A stretch of DNA of 64,000 bases. It comes from an uncultured bacterium (GTDB taxonomy: Bacteria; Bacteroidota; Rhodothermia; Rhodothermales; UBA10348). Below the pieces are notes generated by a model. That model did not search any database, was not told where the DNA came from, and saw nothing but the letters and a program-made list of their open reading frames with translations. Shown here piece by piece: positions 51,645 to 61,436 of this stretch. Position 1 is the first letter of the stretch. Every line of letters begins with the position of its first letter. Location: NCBI GenBank assembly GCA_938018055.1, contig CALIKL010000020.1, forward strand, positions 1-64,000, in the 5' to 3' direction. The translations under genes and the position numbers were made by a program.

Positions 51645-52439
51645 ATGTCTATACCTGTCACATTGACCATTGCAGGCAGCGATTCCGGCGGGGGAGCCGG
51701 CATCCAGGCAGACATCAAGGCCATGCAGGCGAATGGAACGTTTGCGGCTTCGGTCATAACGGCGATTACGGCTCAGAATACCGTCGCCGTGACAGACGCG
51801 TTTGAACTGCCCTTGAGCCTCATTCGGAGCCAGCTGGAGGCGGTGACATCCGATTTTGAGGTCGCAGCGACAAAGACGGGTATGTTGTCGTCAATTGGCA
51901 TCATTGAGACGGTTTCGCAGGCTGTTTCCGACATGGGCCTCCGTCCATTGGTGGTAGATCCAGTCATGATTTCCAAGAGTGGTTTTTCCTTGTTGAAGGA
52001 CGATGCGGTGGAAGCACTCACGAAGCTGATGCTCCCTCTCGCCACCGTCTGTACACCAAACGCTCACGAGGCGGCGCGTTTGGTGGGGGGCGACATCCTG
52101 ACCGAACAGGACGCCCGTGAAGCGGCTCGTGCCATCCATGCCATGGGCCCGGAAGCTGTCCTGGTCAAAGGCGGTCATTTGGATGCAGAAGAGGATGCCG
52201 TGGATGTTCTCTTTGACGGTGACACAATTCACGTGCTACGCTCAGCCCGCATAGACACCCCGCATACCCACGGAACAGGCTGTACCTACGCAGCAACCAT
52301 TGCGGCGCGGCTCGCGCATGGAGATACCGTACCTGACGCTGTGGCCGCTGCCCACCATTACGTGCATGAGGCGATCAAGGCCGGATTGCCCCTTGGAAAG
52401 GGACATGGGCCCACTGATCACTTTTACTTCTTGCGCTGA
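51645..52439 (+). CDS. thiD: Hydroxymethylpyrimidine/phosphomethylpyrimidine kinase
   Basis: ThiD phosphorylates HMP and then HMP-P, giving HMP-PP for joining with the thiazole. The 264-aa ribokinase-like protein has the opening TLTIAGSDSGGGAGIQADIK, DPVMISKSG, and the late HGTGCTYAATIAARL (about 205-219) with the conserved Cys. It closes the operon, followed by a good terminator. Confidence 0.95.
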   Translation: MSIPVTLTIAGSDSGGGAGIQADIKAMQANGTFAASVITAITAQNTVAVTDAFELPLSLIRSQLEAVTSDFEVAATKTGMLSSIGIIETVSQAVSDMGLRPLVVDPVMISKSGFSLLKDDAVEALTKLMLPLATVCTPNAHEAARLVGGDILTEQDAREAARAIHAMGPEAVLVKGGHLDAEEDAVDVLFDGDTIHVLRSARIDTPHTHGTGCTYAATIAARLAHGDTVPDAVAAAHHYVHEAIKAGLPLGKGHGPTDHFYFLR

Positions 52440-52460
52440 TTCATAGATGCTTCTCAATCA

Positions 52461-52499
52461 TGAAAAGCGTCCTTCAGCTGGTCTGAAGGGCGTTTTTTT
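52461..52499 (+). terminator. Intrinsic terminator of the thi operon
   Basis: The stem AAAAGCGTCCTTCAG/CTGAAGGGCGTTTT, with two wobble pairs, encloses CTGGT and runs into a seven-T tract. It lies 22 bases after the thiD stop. Confidence 0.88.
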
Positions 52500-52668
52500 A
52501 TTGGTTGCAGTGCCAATGTGAAAGGTGAGCAGAGGTGTGGTGAATCTGCTCTGAACCAGGGGTGGCAAATGTGTCACGCCTGCAACCCAGGCTAACTTTT
52601 CCGAACTGACCCCGTATTGCATTCAACATGGCAGCTTTACCCGCCATCCCAAAATCAATCGCAATCGC

Positions 52669-53442
52669 ATGTCACGTTCCTTTCTAGTCGGCAAATTTCT
52701 TCCTGCCTACGGTAACACGTTCGGTCGGCTTCCCGAGAGGGAATTGACCTCCAAAGGACTTTCGAACGAAGCACTGAAACAACGCTTCAGGGAGCGCGGC
52801 GCATCTTATATGCGTCGTCGCCGCGAGTACCTGATTATGGGTCAGGTTGGTTTGATCATGGCAATCGCCATGACCACCGGCGCTTTTCGCGTATCGCTTA
52901 CAGGCGGGGAAACCCTCGATTATGTCATGCCTGATCAGGAAGTAGTCCAGATGGAAGAGATCATCCAGACGGCCCAGATCGAGAAGCCGCCACCACCACC
53001 ACGCCCGCCAATCCCCGTGGAGGTGCCCAACGATGAGGTCCTGGAGGATATCGATCTGGATCTGGACGCGTCTCTGGACTTGAACGAAATGATCGTGGAC
53101 TTACCCCCTCCGCCTGCCGAGCCAGCCGAGGAGGAGGAAGAGGAAATCTTCTTGATCGTTGAGAAAATGCCCGAGATCATCGGAGGACTCAGTGAACTCT
53201 ACAAGTACGTCTCCTATCCGGAAATTGCACGCAAGGCGAAAATCGAAGGCACTGTCGTGGTTCAGATCGTGGTGACTCCGGAAGGCACCCCATCCCAGCC
53301 AACTGTATTGCGCGGTGTGCATGAGCTCCTGGACAAAGAAGCCGTGCAAGGCGTCATGCAGCTTGCATTCAAGCCAGCGATGCAGCGTGCGCGCGCCGTG
53401 CCCGTCTATATGACCATACCGGTACGATTTGAATTGAACTGA
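52669..53442 (+). CDS. tonB: TonB energy transducer
   Basis: TonB spans the periplasm and uses the proton motive force, via ExbBD, to drive outer-membrane receptors. The 257-aa protein has a cytosolic basic N-terminus, a membrane helix (LIMGQVGLIMAIAMTTGAF, about 60-80) and a Pro-rich stretch (PPPPPRPPIPVEVP, about 105-118). Acidic linkers follow, then the TonB C-terminal domain (about 165-257; PEIARKAKIEGTVVVQIVVT). The 55-residue cytosolic lead before the helix is longer than in E. coli TonB. No exbB or exbD is adjacent. It follows the thi terminator. Confidence 0.9.
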   Translation: MSRSFLVGKFLPAYGNTFGRLPERELTSKGLSNEALKQRFRERGASYMRRRREYLIMGQVGLIMAIAMTTGAFRVSLTGGETLDYVMPDQEVVQMEEIIQTAQIEKPPPPPRPPIPVEVPNDEVLEDIDLDLDASLDLNEMIVDLPPPPAEPAEEEEEEIFLIVEKMPEIIGGLSELYKYVSYPEIARKAKIEGTVVVQIVVTPEGTPSQPTVLRGVHELLDKEAVQGVMQLAFKPAMQRARAVPVYMTIPVRFELN

Positions 53443-53541
53443 ACCGGGTGGCGTTGCGGCCTTGTCGATTCGGTGGTTGCCCAAGAATCGATTTTCGCTC
53501 AATAATGGCATCTGAGGCAGGCTCTTTGCATTTTGCCTCGC

Positions 53542-54915
53542 ATGGCTACACTGCGACGCGAACTGACGACTTTTGATGGCATTGCCTTGCTGATCGGAAT
53601 AACGATTGGCTCAGGCATCTATTCCACGCCGTACCTCATTGCAGGGTACTTCACGGATTTCGCCGCGACGATCATCATTTGGATGATCGTCGCGGCGTTT
53701 GTCATGATGGGCGGGCTCATCTACGCGGAATTGGGTACGCGTTTACCCGACACCGGAGGAGAATACAGCTACATGACCCGGGCCTACGGTCCGTTTGCCG
53801 GATTCATGTTTGGTTGGGCCCAATTGTTCATTATCCGGACCAGCCCTGCCGCTGGCCTGGCCATCATCGCGACCGACTACATCGGCTATTTCACGCCTTT
53901 GGACGGATGGTCCCACACGGGGGTGGCACTGAGCATCATAGCCATGCTGGGCCTGTTCAATTATGTCGGGCTGCGGTGGTCAGCTCTTTTCCAGCGGGTG
54001 ACGACCGTGGCCAAGGTGGCCGGCCTCGTGGCCTTTGTTCTGCTGTTCCTGTTTCTGCTCGGGGGATCCGAGAGTCGATTAGCGGAATCAGCGCCTCCAC
54101 TCCAGAACGTGGGTTTCCTGTCCAACCTGATACCGGCCTTGATGCTCATCCTGTTTACCCACACGGGATATGACCGCGTGGGATATGTGGCAGGAGAAAT
54201 GACCAATCCGCGCAAGATCATCCCTCGCAGCATGATGGTTGGCCTGAGCATCATTATCGTGATCTACATAGCCATGATCACGATTTACTACTATGTGATG
54301 GGTGTAGAAGGGCTGCGTGCAACAACTACGCCTGCTGCCGACGTGGCCGGGATGATGATTGGGTCTGCGGGAGCTGCCGTAGTTGCCGTATTGGCCATTG
54401 TTTCTGCTGTATCGAGCATCAATGGTACCATGCTCTCATCCTCGCGTGTCTATTACGCCATGGCGCGTGACGGTCTGTTCTTCAAATCCCTGGATCACAT
54501 CCACGAACGGTTTCGGACGCCAACGCGTGCCATCATCGCTCACTGTGCATGGGGTGGCGTTATCCTTGTTGTCCGCGGCTCCTTCGAGGATATAGCGGCG
54601 GGGATGGTCTTTGCGATCCTAATTTTCTATTCGATGACGACGCTGGCCTTGTTCAAATTTCGCCGGGAAGGAGTGGGTGAAGAACCCGAGACCCAGCACT
54701 TGGGAGGCATTTACAAGGTGCCCTGGTATCCCTGGCTTCCGGCCGTTTACCTGGCGGGTGTCATAGCCCTGCTCATTTTCAGAGCCGTGTTCGAATGGGA
54801 GAAATCCTTGATCGACCTGGCTTTCTTGCTGACCGGATTGCCAGTGTCTTTCATTTGGCTGCGAAAGAGACGGCGCGAAGCCGCACGTGGAGGGAGCGAT
54901 GCTGCAGACCTTTGA
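53542..54915 (+). CDS. APC-family amino acid permease
   Basis: The 457-aa protein has about twelve membrane helices. TM1 carries IGITIGSGIYSTP (about 18-30), the unwound-helix substrate motif of the APC family. The PDTGGEYSYMTRAYGPFAGF region and AVSSINGTMLSSSRVYYAMARDG stretch are typical of the L-type/LAT-like subgroup. The transported amino acid is not evident. ATG 53542 is preferred over the TTG at 53533. Its last codons overlap the start of the aminotransferase gene by 17 bases, suggesting a joint function. Confidence 0.88.
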   Translation: MATLRRELTTFDGIALLIGITIGSGIYSTPYLIAGYFTDFAATIIIWMIVAAFVMMGGLIYAELGTRLPDTGGEYSYMTRAYGPFAGFMFGWAQLFIIRTSPAAGLAIIATDYIGYFTPLDGWSHTGVALSIIAMLGLFNYVGLRWSALFQRVTTVAKVAGLVAFVLLFLFLLGGSESRLAESAPPLQNVGFLSNLIPALMLILFTHTGYDRVGYVAGEMTNPRKIIPRSMMVGLSIIIVIYIAMITIYYYVMGVEGLRATTTPAADVAGMMIGSAGAAVVAVLAIVSAVSSINGTMLSSSRVYYAMARDGLFFKSLDHIHERFRTPTRAIIAHCAWGGVILVVRGSFEDIAAGMVFAILIFYSMTTLALFKFRREGVGEEPETQHLGGIYKVPWYPWLPAVYLAGVIALLIFRAVFEWEKSLIDLAFLLTGLPVSFIWLRKRRREAARGGSDAADL

Positions 54916-55801
54916 TGAGCGTAACCAAGATCTTCAGGTCTGGATCAATGATCGTTTGATTCACCGTGATCAAGCCGGCATCAGTCCATTCGACTCGGTT
55001 GTTCAGGGAGGAGACGGTGTCTGGGAAGGGCTCCGGCTCTACGATGGAAAAATATTCAAGCTGATCGAGCATCTCGAGCGTCTCGAGGGATCAGCTCGCG
55101 CGCTTGCCTTCCAGGATATTCCTCCGATGGAGGTCTTGATTGATGCCCTGCGTCAAACGCTCGCAGCCAACGGAATGCGGGATGGCGTACATATCCGTCT
55201 CACGCTCACGCGTGGCGTGAAAATAACGTCCGGGATGGACCCCCGTTTGAATCAGTCTGGTCCCACGCTCATCATCCTGCCTGAATACAAACCACCCGTA
55301 TACCAGACTGATGGGCTTACCTTCATCACGGCGTCCATTCGTCGTTTCCCTCCGGACTGTCTCGATCCCAAGATCCACCACAACAATCTGATACAGAGCA
55401 TTCTGGCAAAGATCGAAGCCAATGCGGCCGGTGCCGATCAGGCACTGATGCTGGACCGGGAAGGATTCATCGCAGAGGCCCACGGGACCCATGTTTTCCT
55501 GGTCAAAAACGGATGTGTATTCACATCGGCTGCGGATGCTTGCCCCGAAGGAATTACCCGGGAAACAGTCTTGGAGCTGTGCGAGCGGAACGGGATTCCC
55601 GCACATGTCGGCCGCATTTCTACGACCGATGCCTACCGGGCCGACGAACTGTTCTGTTCGGGTACGATGGGTGAGCTTGCTTCGGTTACCCAACTCGATG
55701 GGAGAATGATCGGGAACGGACAGCCGGGCCCGGTAACGAGACAGTTGAGTGACCTTTACCGGGAGGAAACGCGGCTATCTGGTTACCGTATCGTGGAATG
55801 A
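54899..55801 (+). CDS. Class IV aminotransferase (BCAT/D-AAT/ADCL fold)
   Basis: The 300-aa PLP enzyme has the fold-type IV pattern. QGGDGVWEGLRLYDGKIFKL (about 36-55) forms the N-terminal binding cup. The catalytic Lys is in LDPKIHHNNLI (about 158-168), then GFIAEAHGTHVFLV, and the C-terminal GTMGELASVTQLDG has the phosphate site. Whether it is a branched-chain transaminase, D-amino acid transaminase or aminodeoxychorismate lyase cannot be told from the sequence. It overlaps the permease gene by 17 bases, so amino-acid uptake followed by transamination is a reasonable inference. Confidence 0.88.
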   Translation: MLQTFDERNQDLQVWINDRLIHRDQAGISPFDSVVQGGDGVWEGLRLYDGKIFKLIEHLERLEGSARALAFQDIPPMEVLIDALRQTLAANGMRDGVHIRLTLTRGVKITSGMDPRLNQSGPTLIILPEYKPPVYQTDGLTFITASIRRFPPDCLDPKIHHNNLIQSILAKIEANAAGADQALMLDREGFIAEAHGTHVFLVKNGCVFTSAADACPEGITRETVLELCERNGIPAHVGRISTTDAYRADELFCSGTMGELASVTQLDGRMIGNGQPGPVTRQLSDLYREETRLSGYRIVE

Positions 55802-55896
55802 TCCCGCGGCGTCTCTCGGGGTGTCGTCTAATCTTCGATCTCTGATATGCCTCGTCCAAGCCCTTCCCGATTTTGATCGACTCTTTAGCGCGTTTT

Positions 55897-57135
55897 ATGG
55901 GAATCCTTCGCCCCGTATGGATGGCACTCGTCGTCCTGAAGGTCGTTTCCGAGCCCGTGCAGGCCCAGGTGCTCGAAGCGCGCGCTGATACCATGACGGT
56001 ACCTTCCACCGGGCTCGTATTTCATCCCGCGGAATTCATTCTGGACAATGATGTCCTCGCCCCGGATGACTCTGTGCTCGTCCTCATAACGGCAGCGCCG
56101 GCGCACGGGACCCTATCCGAGGTAGGCAACGGATTTTTTCGGTATCAGCCATCGCCAGGATTCATTGGAGAAGACGCATTTCGCTATGCGTTGAAAACGG
56201 TCGCATTGCAGCGGCTGGCCATTGACCCTTCCGTTTCCGTTCTCTCCTTCGATGCTACGGTCGAAACAGCATTGGGAATCGCCGGCGACCAGGAGCAAAT
56301 ACCGGTGGAGGGTAGCATCGTGGTTGATATGGGAGATGATCCGGTGGCTATCGACTCCGTTCATGTTTTGGGTGCTGCCATGCAGAACCAGGGGCCGCAT
56401 AGCCTGAGTTTCAATTACGGAAGTCCCATCAGCGTAGGCTCGCTTCGGATCATCGCCGATCCGGGATCGGTCAGGTTGTCCATGCTTGCCGCAGGGCCCA
56501 CCTCCGGCGTATCCGGGCTGCTCAATAGCTGGGAGCAAACAGACAACCTGGTCCACGTGTCCGTGACAGCCATGCTGGAGGGAGGAGGTCTGATTTCAAA
56601 TCAAGTACCAGATGAGCAGCAAGAGTTGGAAACGGAAACCACAGAGTCGCTTACGGGAGCCGTATTCACGAGCGGCGAGCAGGTACTGTTTCTCATGAAC
56701 GTGGCGTCGACCAACGCCTTTGACCTGGAGGGTAATGCTGTCACCCTCGACATCCAGGGTGCATTACAGGCGAGCGGCGTTTTTTCTGAGTCTCAGACTT
56801 CAAACGATGCGGAGGTGCGCGTTCAGGTCGTTTCAGGCGCTTCTGCCGAAGAATCCGCGATTCCGTCAGGATTGGAGTTCGACGTGTATCCAGTGCCTTT
56901 TCGGAATCGATTTACGCTACAACTGCGCTCGGTGTCCGGTGCAGTCCCCGGACCGACACACCTCGTGGTTTACGATGTATTGGGCCGGGTTGTTGAGCAT
57001 CGCGAAATGGGCCTCTTGCAGATGGGACAGGAAATGAATGCCGCGTTCGATGCGTCCAACTGGACACCCGGTCTCTACATCGTACATGTTTCCGGGCCCA
57101 GCGGGAGCGTTACCCGCCCTGTTGTGCGCTATTGA
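55897..57135 (+). CDS. Secreted protein with cadherin-like domain and T9SS sorting domain
   Basis: The protein (412 aa from ATG 55897) has a signal peptide ending VQAQ. An Ig/cadherin-like module lies at about 35-95 (FILDNDVLAPDDSVLVL and PSPGFIGEDAFRYAL), and an unassigned beta-rich middle follows. The last 80 residues are a type IX secretion sorting domain (FDVYPVPFRNRFTL and NWTPGLYIVHVSG). It is therefore probably exported across the outer membrane and attached to the surface or released. No enzyme motif is visible. The longer TTG frame adds eight residues and no known part. Its position upstream of another secreted protein suggests a surface-protein pair. Confidence 0.85.
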   Translation: MGILRPVWMALVVLKVVSEPVQAQVLEARADTMTVPSTGLVFHPAEFILDNDVLAPDDSVLVLITAAPAHGTLSEVGNGFFRYQPSPGFIGEDAFRYALKTVALQRLAIDPSVSVLSFDATVETALGIAGDQEQIPVEGSIVVDMGDDPVAIDSVHVLGAAMQNQGPHSLSFNYGSPISVGSLRIIADPGSVRLSMLAAGPTSGVSGLLNSWEQTDNLVHVSVTAMLEGGGLISNQVPDEQQELETETTESLTGAVFTSGEQVLFLMNVASTNAFDLEGNAVTLDIQGALQASGVFSESQTSNDAEVRVQVVSGASAEESAIPSGLEFDVYPVPFRNRFTLQLRSVSGAVPGPTHLVVYDVLGRVVEHREMGLLQMGQEMNAAFDASNWTPGLYIVHVSGPSGSVTRPVVRY

Positions 57136-57264
57136 GCCCACTCGCATGGTCGGTACGTCTCGCAAATGGACTCGCAGGTTCGGATGCAATCTGCTACATT
57201 GCGCTCCTTCCATCACGCCACCCAACATAATGGGCTGCTTCTTTCACCCAATCCACCCGTGACA

Positions 57265-59637
57265 ATGAGAAGATTTCTACCCTATTTGAGCGCTTTCGTT
57301 TTGACAGCGGCTATGACCGTTTCGTCCAGCGCCCAGGGATTCGGTGGCGCCGTTGCTGTTTCTGGCTCGGATGTCATCGTCGGAGAAACCGGAAATGGTC
57401 AGTTTACCGGTGCCCTGTACGTATTCAACAAAACCGAGGATGGCTCCTGGGCCGAATCCTACCAGCTCACAGCGCCTGGTGGAGGTGAGGACGGTGACGG
57501 CTTCGGAAACGCCCTCGCATCGAACGGCTGGCACCTCGTAGCCGGGGCTTCCCGCAGCAACATGGCCTATGTCTATTCGCGTCAGGATGACGGTAGCTGG
57601 GATGCCGGCACGGCGCTGACAGCCGACGATCTTGGTGATGAAGATGGTTTCGGGTCCCATGTTGCCGTTGGAGACGGCCACGTGGCCGTCGCAGCTTCCA
57701 GCCAGGCTGACGGTGCTGGAGCCGTTTATGTCTTTTCCATGAGCGATAGCGGTTGGGAAATGGCTGCCAAACTGACTCCCGAAGGATTGGCTGCCAATGC
57801 TTTCTTCGGTGCTGCCATGGCATTCCATGGAGACCGACTGGTCGTTGGTGCACCTGCAAGGCTGAACGCCTTTGCACGTCGTGGCCAGGAGTTCACGCAG
57901 GTTGGCGCCGCGTATGTGTTTGGCAGTGGCGACGATGGCTGGGCTCAGATCTCCCAGCTCAGTCCAATGGCCGTGAGTGAAGGGGGCGGCTTCGGGGCGG
58001 CAGTTGCGCTGGAAGGATCCCATCTCGCCGTTGGTGCACCATTCGATAACGGATCTGTCGGAAGTGTATCCCTTTACGAGTGGGACGCGGAGTCCGATTC
58101 GTACGAGCCAACCAACAAGCTGGCGCCGTTCGTGGCCAATCGCGGAACGCAGTTTGGTTCGTTCGTGATGGTGGACGCCTCCCAGGTCTTTGTTGGAGCG
58201 CCCGGTGACGAGCGCGGGCAAGGGTCGACCTACTGGTTTGAAGTGGGAGAAGGCGGAGACATCAGCATGGCGATGAAATCCGGGGCGGCCTCGACGTCCG
58301 GCCGTGCTTCCTTCGGATCTACTCTGGCGGGAACGGAAACACTGGCCGTCATCGGCGCGCCGGGACAGGATTCCCGCGCTGGAGCAGCCGTAGTGTATGA
58401 GACGGATGACCAAGGAGTATGGAAAGAAATCTCGATGGTCATAAATGACATGAAGGGCTTGCCATCTTTCTCAGGTGATGCCGTTGAATGTGAGGATGGC
58501 ATGGCTGCTGGATTTGAATGCGGCAATATTGAGATCACATCCTACATGAACATGAAAGACCTGGGCGCCAATCGTGGCACCATGGTCAATGATATCTGGG
58601 GTTGGACCGATCCGGACACGGATCGAGAGTACGCTATTGTCGGTCGTTCGGACGGCACGTCGTTTGTCGATGTTACCAACCCTGGCATGCCGGTCCTGCT
58701 CGGAACGCTTCCGATGACCGAAGGCGCTCGCGCGGCGGCTTGGCGCGACATGAAGGTGTTCAATTACCACGCATACATTGTCGCAGACGGCTCGGGACAG
58801 CACGGTCTACAGGTCTTCGACCTGACGCGTCTGCGTGAGCTCGATGGCAGCAATCCACCGGTCATGGAGCCCGATTATCTATACACGGATATTGCCTCGG
58901 CCCACAACATTGTCATCAACGAAGAGACGGGCATTGCCTACTCGGTAGGTGGAAGCTCGGGTGGCGTCACGTGCGGCGGTGGCTTGCACATGCTCGATCT
59001 GAACAAGGACCCGAAGAAGCCTGAGTTTGTGGGCTGCTTTGCGGATTCATCCACCGGTCGTCGTGGCACAGGCTACTCGCACGATGCGCAATGTGTGACC
59101 TATTCAGGTCCCGACACCGAGCATGCGGGCAAAGAGATCTGCATGGGCTCCAACGAGACGGCACTCTCCATTGCCGACGTGACCGACAAGGAAAACCCAG
59201 TCGCCATCTCGATGGTCGTTTATCCGAACGTGGCCTACGCCCACCAGGGATGGCTCTCGGAAGATCACGAGTACTTTTACATGAACGACGAAGGGGATGA
59301 GCCACAGGGTCTCGTCGACGGAACGCGTACGCTGGTATGGGATGTGCGCGATCTGGATGAGCCAGTACTTGTCACGGAGTTCATTCAGGAGACTACAACA
59401 ACAGATCACAACCTGTACATCAAGGACAACCTGATGTACCAGTCGAACTACGGCTCGGGCCTGCGCATCATCGATATCACCGATCGTGCCAACCCAGTCG
59501 AAGTCGGATTCCTGATCACCCACCAGGGTGGCGGTGGATCCTGGAGCAACTACCCGTACTTCAAGAGCGGTGCGATTGCCGTCACGGACATGGGTGCCGG
59601 GCTCTTCATGGTTCGCAAGAAAGATCAAGAGATGTAG
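57265..59637 (+). CDS. Secreted choice-of-anchor B protein: FG-GAP propeller plus LVIVD repeats
   Basis: The 790-aa protein has a signal peptide (MRRFLPYLSAFVLTAAMTVS) and two propeller-like halves. The first (about 25-390) has FG-GAP/integrin-like repeats such as FGGAVAVSGSDVIVGE and VGAPFDNGSVGSVSLYEWD. The second (about 420-790) has LVIVD-type blades (ATVTDKENPV-like strings and LRIIDITDRANPVEVGF) and several Cys (CGGG, VGCFAD, AQCV, EICMG). It matches the choice-of-anchor B family, which usually carries a lipid or T9SS anchor; here no C-terminal sorting domain is visible. Function is unknown; it may bind carbohydrate or matrix. The start is the ATG at 57265. Confidence 0.85.
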   Translation: MRRFLPYLSAFVLTAAMTVSSSAQGFGGAVAVSGSDVIVGETGNGQFTGALYVFNKTEDGSWAESYQLTAPGGGEDGDGFGNALASNGWHLVAGASRSNMAYVYSRQDDGSWDAGTALTADDLGDEDGFGSHVAVGDGHVAVAASSQADGAGAVYVFSMSDSGWEMAAKLTPEGLAANAFFGAAMAFHGDRLVVGAPARLNAFARRGQEFTQVGAAYVFGSGDDGWAQISQLSPMAVSEGGGFGAAVALEGSHLAVGAPFDNGSVGSVSLYEWDAESDSYEPTNKLAPFVANRGTQFGSFVMVDASQVFVGAPGDERGQGSTYWFEVGEGGDISMAMKSGAASTSGRASFGSTLAGTETLAVIGAPGQDSRAGAAVVYETDDQGVWKEISMVINDMKGLPSFSGDAVECEDGMAAGFECGNIEITSYMNMKDLGANRGTMVNDIWGWTDPDTDREYAIVGRSDGTSFVDVTNPGMPVLLGTLPMTEGARAAAWRDMKVFNYHAYIVADGSGQHGLQVFDLTRLRELDGSNPPVMEPDYLYTDIASAHNIVINEETGIAYSVGGSSGGVTCGGGLHMLDLNKDPKKPEFVGCFADSSTGRRGTGYSHDAQCVTYSGPDTEHAGKEICMGSNETALSIADVTDKENPVAISMVVYPNVAYAHQGWLSEDHEYFYMNDEGDEPQGLVDGTRTLVWDVRDLDEPVLVTEFIQETTTTDHNLYIKDNLMYQSNYGSGLRIIDITDRANPVEVGFLITHQGGGGSWSNYPYFKSGAIAVTDMGAGLFMVRKKDQEM

Positions 59638-59855
59638 TCTACCTGCCAGTCCGGCGCTCAGGGCTCCACTTCGGTGGCCTCTGATTGCCATGAAGGCATT
59701 GCAAGATTGATCTAAGGCCGTTTCAGGCTCGTACGCGGGGCGCGGGTGATGTGTGGATTCTACTCCATGTCTCGTCCGCGCCGCGCGTAGTAACGGCCGG
59801 AATGGTGAAGTGCCGTCCATGCACTATCCTGATTCCATTCCACTCCCTTCCCGCC

Positions 59856-61355
59856 ATGCTTCAGACGCTCACGGTTCTCATCTACCCGCTCATTCTGATC
59901 GGCGTCGGCATCTGGCGTTCCCGTCGGGTCCGCACGCACGCCGATTTCATGGTGGCCGGGCGCTCGGTACCTGCCTGGATGCTTGCCGGTACCCTGATCT
60001 GTACCTGGGTCGGCTCGGGGACCCTGTTCGGAGGGGCGGGGCTGGCTTTCCGCAGCGGGTTTTCGGCCCTGTGGTTTTCCATTGGAGCCTGGTTTGGACT
60101 CGTGGCCGTATTCCTCATGGCACCCCGTGTCCGGGCCCTCGAGCAATATACCGTGCCCGATCTGCTCGAGAAGCGATATGGCCCCATGTCGCGCTTGCTG
60201 GGCACATGTGCCATCCTTGTGGCCTACACCGCCATTGCAGCATACCAATTTCGCGGCGGTGGATGGATTCTCACGATTGTTACGGACGGCGCCATCTCGC
60301 CAGAAGCGGGTATGCTTCTGACAGCCGCTGCCATCGTGCTTTTTACCGCTGTCTCCGGAATGATGTCCATCGTTTCGGTGGATGTGGTGAACGGACTCAT
60401 CATCACCATTGCCATCGTATTGGCTCTTCCGCTTGTGATCAGTGGTGGCGGAGGGGTAGAGGACGTTTTCGGTCGCCTCGATCCGGCCATGCTGACGCCA
60501 ACGGGAGGACACCGCGCCCTTTGGATAGTCGGGGTTGCGCTGCCCACCTTCCTGTTCCTCTTCGGAGAGAGCGGCATGTACCAGAAGTTTTTCTCCGCAC
60601 GAGATGCCCGCACGGCACGGCGCAGCGTGATCGGCATGCTGATGGGCATCATGATCATTGAAACCAGCATCGCGCTGCTGGCCATGTCTGGACGCAGTCT
60701 ATATCCCGAACTCGCCACAGGCACCAACGCGGTAGGCAGGGCTGCTTCGGAAACCGTTATCCTGCACCTGGCCCGCCATGGGGTTCCAGAGCTCCTGGGC
60801 GCAGCCCTGTTGGCGGCGGCCGTTGCTATCGTTTTGTCGACAGGCAGTACCATGCTTCTGGTTGCGTCGTCCAATGTCAGCCGGGACCTGTACGAGCGTT
60901 TCATTCGTCCTGACGCCACCGAAGCCAGGAAGTTGACCGTGCAACGAATCAGCGTGCTGGTGCTGGCCCTCGTTGGCATTCTGCTGCTGACCCGATTCGA
61001 ATCCGTTCTGACGATGGCCCTGTACGCCTATTCCGTCATTGGTGCGGCGCTCACTCCAGCCCTCGTAGCGGCCTTCACATGGAAACGGGTGACTGCTCAG
61101 GGAGCCGCCGCATGCCTCTTCGGAGGGCTCGGGACGATTGTCGGATTGGCTGCCCTTGGAAGCATGGGAATGGATCTCTCCCTGGCCATTGGGGGGACGG
61201 TGTTCGATTTCTCCAGCAGTGACTATGTGGTTGTCCCGGGTGTTCTTGTCTCGGTTACCCTGCTGATCGTGGTCAGCCTGCTGACCCCTCCAACAGATCC
61301 AGTCGTTCGCGAAGCCTTTCTGCCTGACCGTCGGGCTTCGCCCGCCCGGGATTGA
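59856..61355 (+). CDS. Sodium:solute symporter (SSF family)
   Basis: The 499-aa protein has about 13 membrane helices. The N-terminal DFMVAGRSVPAWMLAGTLICTWVGSG region and GPMSRLLGTCAILVAYTA stretch fit the SSF core fold. FLFLFGESGMYQKFFSARDAR (about 229-249) is the conserved inner loop. The solute is not evident; relatives carry sugars, proline, or pantothenate with Na+. I use ATG 59856; the open frame upstream lacks similarity. It stands between the propeller protein and the AspA/AstE-like gene, and no binding-protein gene is nearby. Confidence 0.88.
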   Translation: MLQTLTVLIYPLILIGVGIWRSRRVRTHADFMVAGRSVPAWMLAGTLICTWVGSGTLFGGAGLAFRSGFSALWFSIGAWFGLVAVFLMAPRVRALEQYTVPDLLEKRYGPMSRLLGTCAILVAYTAIAAYQFRGGGWILTIVTDGAISPEAGMLLTAAAIVLFTAVSGMMSIVSVDVVNGLIITIAIVLALPLVISGGGGVEDVFGRLDPAMLTPTGGHRALWIVGVALPTFLFLFGESGMYQKFFSARDARTARRSVIGMLMGIMIIETSIALLAMSGRSLYPELATGTNAVGRAASETVILHLARHGVPELLGAALLAAAVAIVLSTGSTMLLVASSNVSRDLYERFIRPDATEARKLTVQRISVLVLALVGILLLTRFESVLTMALYAYSVIGAALTPALVAAFTWKRVTAQGAAACLFGGLGTIVGLAALGSMGMDLSLAIGGTVFDFSSSDYVVVPGVLVSVTLLIVVSLLTPPTDPVVREAFLPDRRASPARD

Positions 61356-61436
61356 TCCGTTCTTCCGGCTCGATTAGGTTCGGGTATCCCGATCAGCGGT
61401 TCTTCATCCTTCGAATCTCAACCGGTTCCTATTGCC

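Noticed and set aside
57277-58413. 378-codon frame antisense to the propeller protein
   Set aside because: It mirrors a repeat-rich coding sequence and has no recognisable domain.
59753-60661. 302-codon frame in the symporter region
   Set aside because: It overlaps the symporter in another frame, is rich in His and Arg, and has no membrane helices or motifs.
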